Positions 61,401 through 64,000 of a stretch of DNA of 64,000 bases are shown here, piece after piece; positions within the stretch are counted from its first letter, which is position 1, and every line of letters begins with the position of its first letter. The DNA is taken from the NCBI RefSeq assembly GCF_037975245.1, contig NC_092578.1, forward strand, positions 18,947,321-19,011,320, in the 5' to 3' direction. Made by a program: the position numbers and the translations under genes. Under the pieces are notes generated by a model. The model had not been told where the DNA came from, did not search any database, and saw nothing but the letters and a program-made list of their open reading frames with translations. The DNA is from Apostichopus japonicus (lineage: Eukaryota; Echinodermata; Holothuroidea; Aspidochirotida; Stichopodidae).

Positions 61401-61721
61401 GTTCCAGATGATGAGCATTTTCTTCCCTTCCTTTTCACAATACTGGCAGCTGTATGAAGGTGATCTTCTCGTAAGGGCATTCCTATGCATGGTTGTAGCA
61501 AATTATCAATGCAGTAATCTTGATATTCATAGTTAAAACTGCTCTCTCTTGCCTGTTTGCTAACTTGTTGTCATTCCCACGGTTACCTATTTGTGATATA
61601 AAAACTGAGTGTGCGTTTAAACGGAAGCTTTCTGTATTAGATTTTATTGTAAGGATACCTACACAAGTAAACCATTTATCATATATTCCTTTGTGCTAAA
61701 CTAGTTACTATGTGTATAATT

Positions 61722-61795
61722 CACACATCTTTTAAATCTTTCAGGAACAGAAATGTTTGTCCGCATTAATTATTACACAAGATTGCGGGTTTCCC
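61722..61795 (+). repeat. Duplicated splice-acceptor-like segment, copy 1
   Basis: TTCACACATC, then TTTTAAATCTTTCAGGAAC, A/TGAAA, GTTTGT and GATTGCGG are shared with 62205-62275. The repeated unit contains a good branch/polypyrimidine/AG arrangement. Confidence 0.6.
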
Positions 61796-62204
61796 ACAAT
61801 TTATCTAGAGGGTCCCGCAAAAATAGTTTATCTTGTCGAGAATTTCCCGCAACAACTCCTGGCACTGCCCACAATTAGCACCATTACTGTAGTTACAAAA
61901 CTTGCCAATAAAGAGCCGGATATTATAAAGTTTTGTTTGTAAGGAGTTATTTACTTGGTCAAATCTTTCCAAAATATCTGTCTTTGTAAGAGTGGCACAG
62001 CACAGTGTGTATTGTGTATATTGGTCCCATGTGTACTGCACTGTATGTACTATATGTGCACTAAATATTGGTACAGGCAAATGTACATATCTAACTACTT
62101 ATATAATGAACCCCCCCCCCAACAAAAAATGAAAATCTCCCAAAAATGATTTGGGGAATTCCCTCCCTCCCCCCTTCTTTAACATCCTAGCCCTAACAGT
62201 GATT

Positions 62205-62275
62205 CACATCTCTTAAATCTTTCAGGAACTGAAAAGTTTGTGTGCTCTCCATTTGGGATTGCGGTGGTTATAATA
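62205..62275 (+). repeat. Duplicated splice-acceptor-like segment, copy 2
   Basis: Second copy of the segment at 61722-61795, about 480 bases downstream. After the acceptor a short frame (GTEKFVCSPFGIAVVIISMV) runs to a stop near 62288. Confidence 0.6.
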
Positions 62276-62289
62276 TCCATGGTTGGATG

Positions 62290-64000
62290 AAATATTCACT
62301 CCACCAGCCTATAGGCTGTGTTACAATTTCTGGTCCGCACACAGCATGCACACAGGTGCAGGAAAGTAAACACTTCATTGAGTCAATATCTTTTGGCAGT
62401 GCTAGAAAATCAAGCGCATTTCATCAAATAGAAACGCAATTTGCATTGGCAGCAAATCTGTTCACAAAACATGAATATCAAGGTATAGGAAGCTTATAAT
62501 GGTACATGCTAGATTGAGTCAAACAGTTCTTTTGTGGGTAAGAAAAGAATTTTCACCAAATCTAAGTTTAAAACACAATAAAATTTGTGTCAACATCAAT
62601 CAGAAAATAAAATAATACTACAGAAGAAGACAAAGGAATGGGTTAGAAAGCTCTTTCCTATTCGGATTAATAGCCAAGTAAACTATGGATGGGGAGGCGG
62701 GGGGGGGGGGGAAAGAGAGAGGGGGAAGAAGGAGAAAAAAAAACCCATGATCAGCAGTATGAAAATCTGGAATGCAGTAGACATAGGTCGTTTGATGTAA
62801 GTGAATACCTTGAGAAAGTTACTTATCTTCATATACAGTTTTAAATCTAATATCAGATTTAATAATAATAATAATAGTAATCAGCAGTTATTTTTACGAC
62901 GCTTAAGCGACCACAAATGTGGGAGAAATTGCAAGGGCTTATGGATTACAACTTACACGTCTGGTGGCTTCCTATTCAACGTTTTAACTCAGATTTGGAA
63001 TAATTCCCCCCCCCCCACCCTCCACCCCCGAATGACAATGGAGCAATCGGATTGCGACTGCAAGGGCGTTCACACTGGGATGTCGGTCTTGGAAGAAGAG
63101 ATTTAATCCTCTGTGTGTTCCGGTTTGAACAAGGCCTGAGAGCTACTGTCTACTGTACTTGTTCAGTCCGATTTCTGTTGAACTGAAATAATCAACAAAC
63201 TACTGAGGTAATAAGAGCAAAGCATACATTATTGTATTATCAGAATTTGACCACTCCTAGATTTGCGAATGACCTATGACCTTTGTTGTAAACAATAGAG
63301 AGCCAGCAGTTGTAGAAAAGAGCTTACAAACCAGGTTAACTGTTGGGTAAATTCTTACACTCACATACATACAAACCTGTAGATATAAACTAGCATGGAC
63401 TGGTGAATAACTTGAGATTTACTACAAGTTGTCTTGAAAAGAAGGTTTGGAAATAACTATTTGCTGCCCTCCTTAAGAAAGGTTTTTAACTTCTTCAGTG
63501 GGGCCGTCATTGTAAATATTACCTGAAGGTTTGTTAATACATTAACAGGAAGTTCTGTCCATAAAAGTGATATAGCTCAGCATAATCTTTGATACATTGC
63601 ATAAATGGATTTTATTGATGAGTTTTGTATTTGTTTATCATTCTAAAACTCTAGTGCATGGCAAATATTCTGCGTTAAACAGTGATTAATTTCTCACTGA
63701 TAAGTGTATATTAAATCATTGATGTTTTTAAAATATAGTGACCACCTCCTATTAGTGGGATTTAAATTTAGACTACATCCCTGAAGATGTTGCTTACGTA
63801 CGAATGTCTTACGTAAGACGATCGTTATCTTGGTATTGATAAAGTAATATTACCACAAGAGGTTTATTTCGACCTGTTCCTTTTAAGTGAAAGTAGTAAG
63901 CTATAGAATTGTGCAAGTTATTTGTAAGAGGCTGTGGAAAATGAGAAACAGTTACATATAAACAAGTAAACACACAAATAAACAAATACACAGGCTGAGT
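62290..64000. other. Non-coding 3' end of window
   Basis: No gene is assembled. It contains a G run (about 62698-62712) followed by a purine-rich tract, a C run (about 63006-63015) and short open frames without recognisable similarity. Confidence 0.4.

Noticed and set aside
1-64000. CRISPR array, prokaryotic operon, prophage or defence island
   Set aside because: Repeats are eukaryotic satellites without unique spacers, and genes are spliced; nothing prokaryotic is present.

Overview
The window looks like the nuclear genome of a marine invertebrate deuterostome. An echinoderm such as a sea cucumber or sea urchin is my best guess, inferred only from AT-rich base composition, the gene set, compact exons in kilobase introns, tRNA-derived SINEs and CR1/L2-type LINE tails. 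There are no bacterial genes, operons or CRISPR arrays. Nearly all coding sequence is in short exons, so I built gene models by joining exons whose GT/AG boundaries and reading phases agree.

Four protein-coding genes can be assembled from start to stop. (1) Plus strand, 8347-21393: a class VI POU-homeodomain transcription factor (POU6 family), 10 coding exons, 662 aa. (2) Minus strand, 40241-32956: a large shugoshin, 7 coding exons, 1371 aa, with the N-terminal coiled coil and the C-terminal basic SGO motif. (3) Plus strand, 40529-45069: a 594-aa protein I do not recognise, 7 coding exons, head to head with shugoshin over a 287-bp gap. (4) Minus strand, 54237-48155: BBS5, a BBSome subunit, 10 coding exons, 347 aa. 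All four frames stay open and every exon junction is phase-consistent.

Layout. 1-8.3 kb has no recognisable gene; it holds AT microsatellites and a 1.3-kb tandem duplication, one copy of which carries a 245-bp insertion with a 14-bp target-site duplication. 8.3-21.4 kb is POU6, whose introns hold a 154-bp G-rich minisatellite, a ~27-bp satellite, two tRNA-like SINEs and RFX X-box-like palindromes. 21.4-32.8 kb is non-coding, with a higher-order 43/57-bp satellite. 33-45 kb is the shugoshin/unknown divergent pair. 45-48 kb is non-coding with a 143-bp repeat rich in nuclear-receptor half-sites. 48-54.2 kb is BBS5. 54.2-64 kb has no assembled gene; it holds TAGGCC-rich sequence, SINEs, a LINE tail and one candidate exon of a possible further gene.

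The genes are not an operon and share no single pathway: developmental transcription (POU6), centromeric cohesion (shugoshin) and ciliary trafficking (BBS5). The most notable items are the shared shugoshin/unknown promoter with opposed CCAAT boxes around a 14-bp palindrome, a repeated RRGTF-like motif in shugoshin, and several highly organised satellites.
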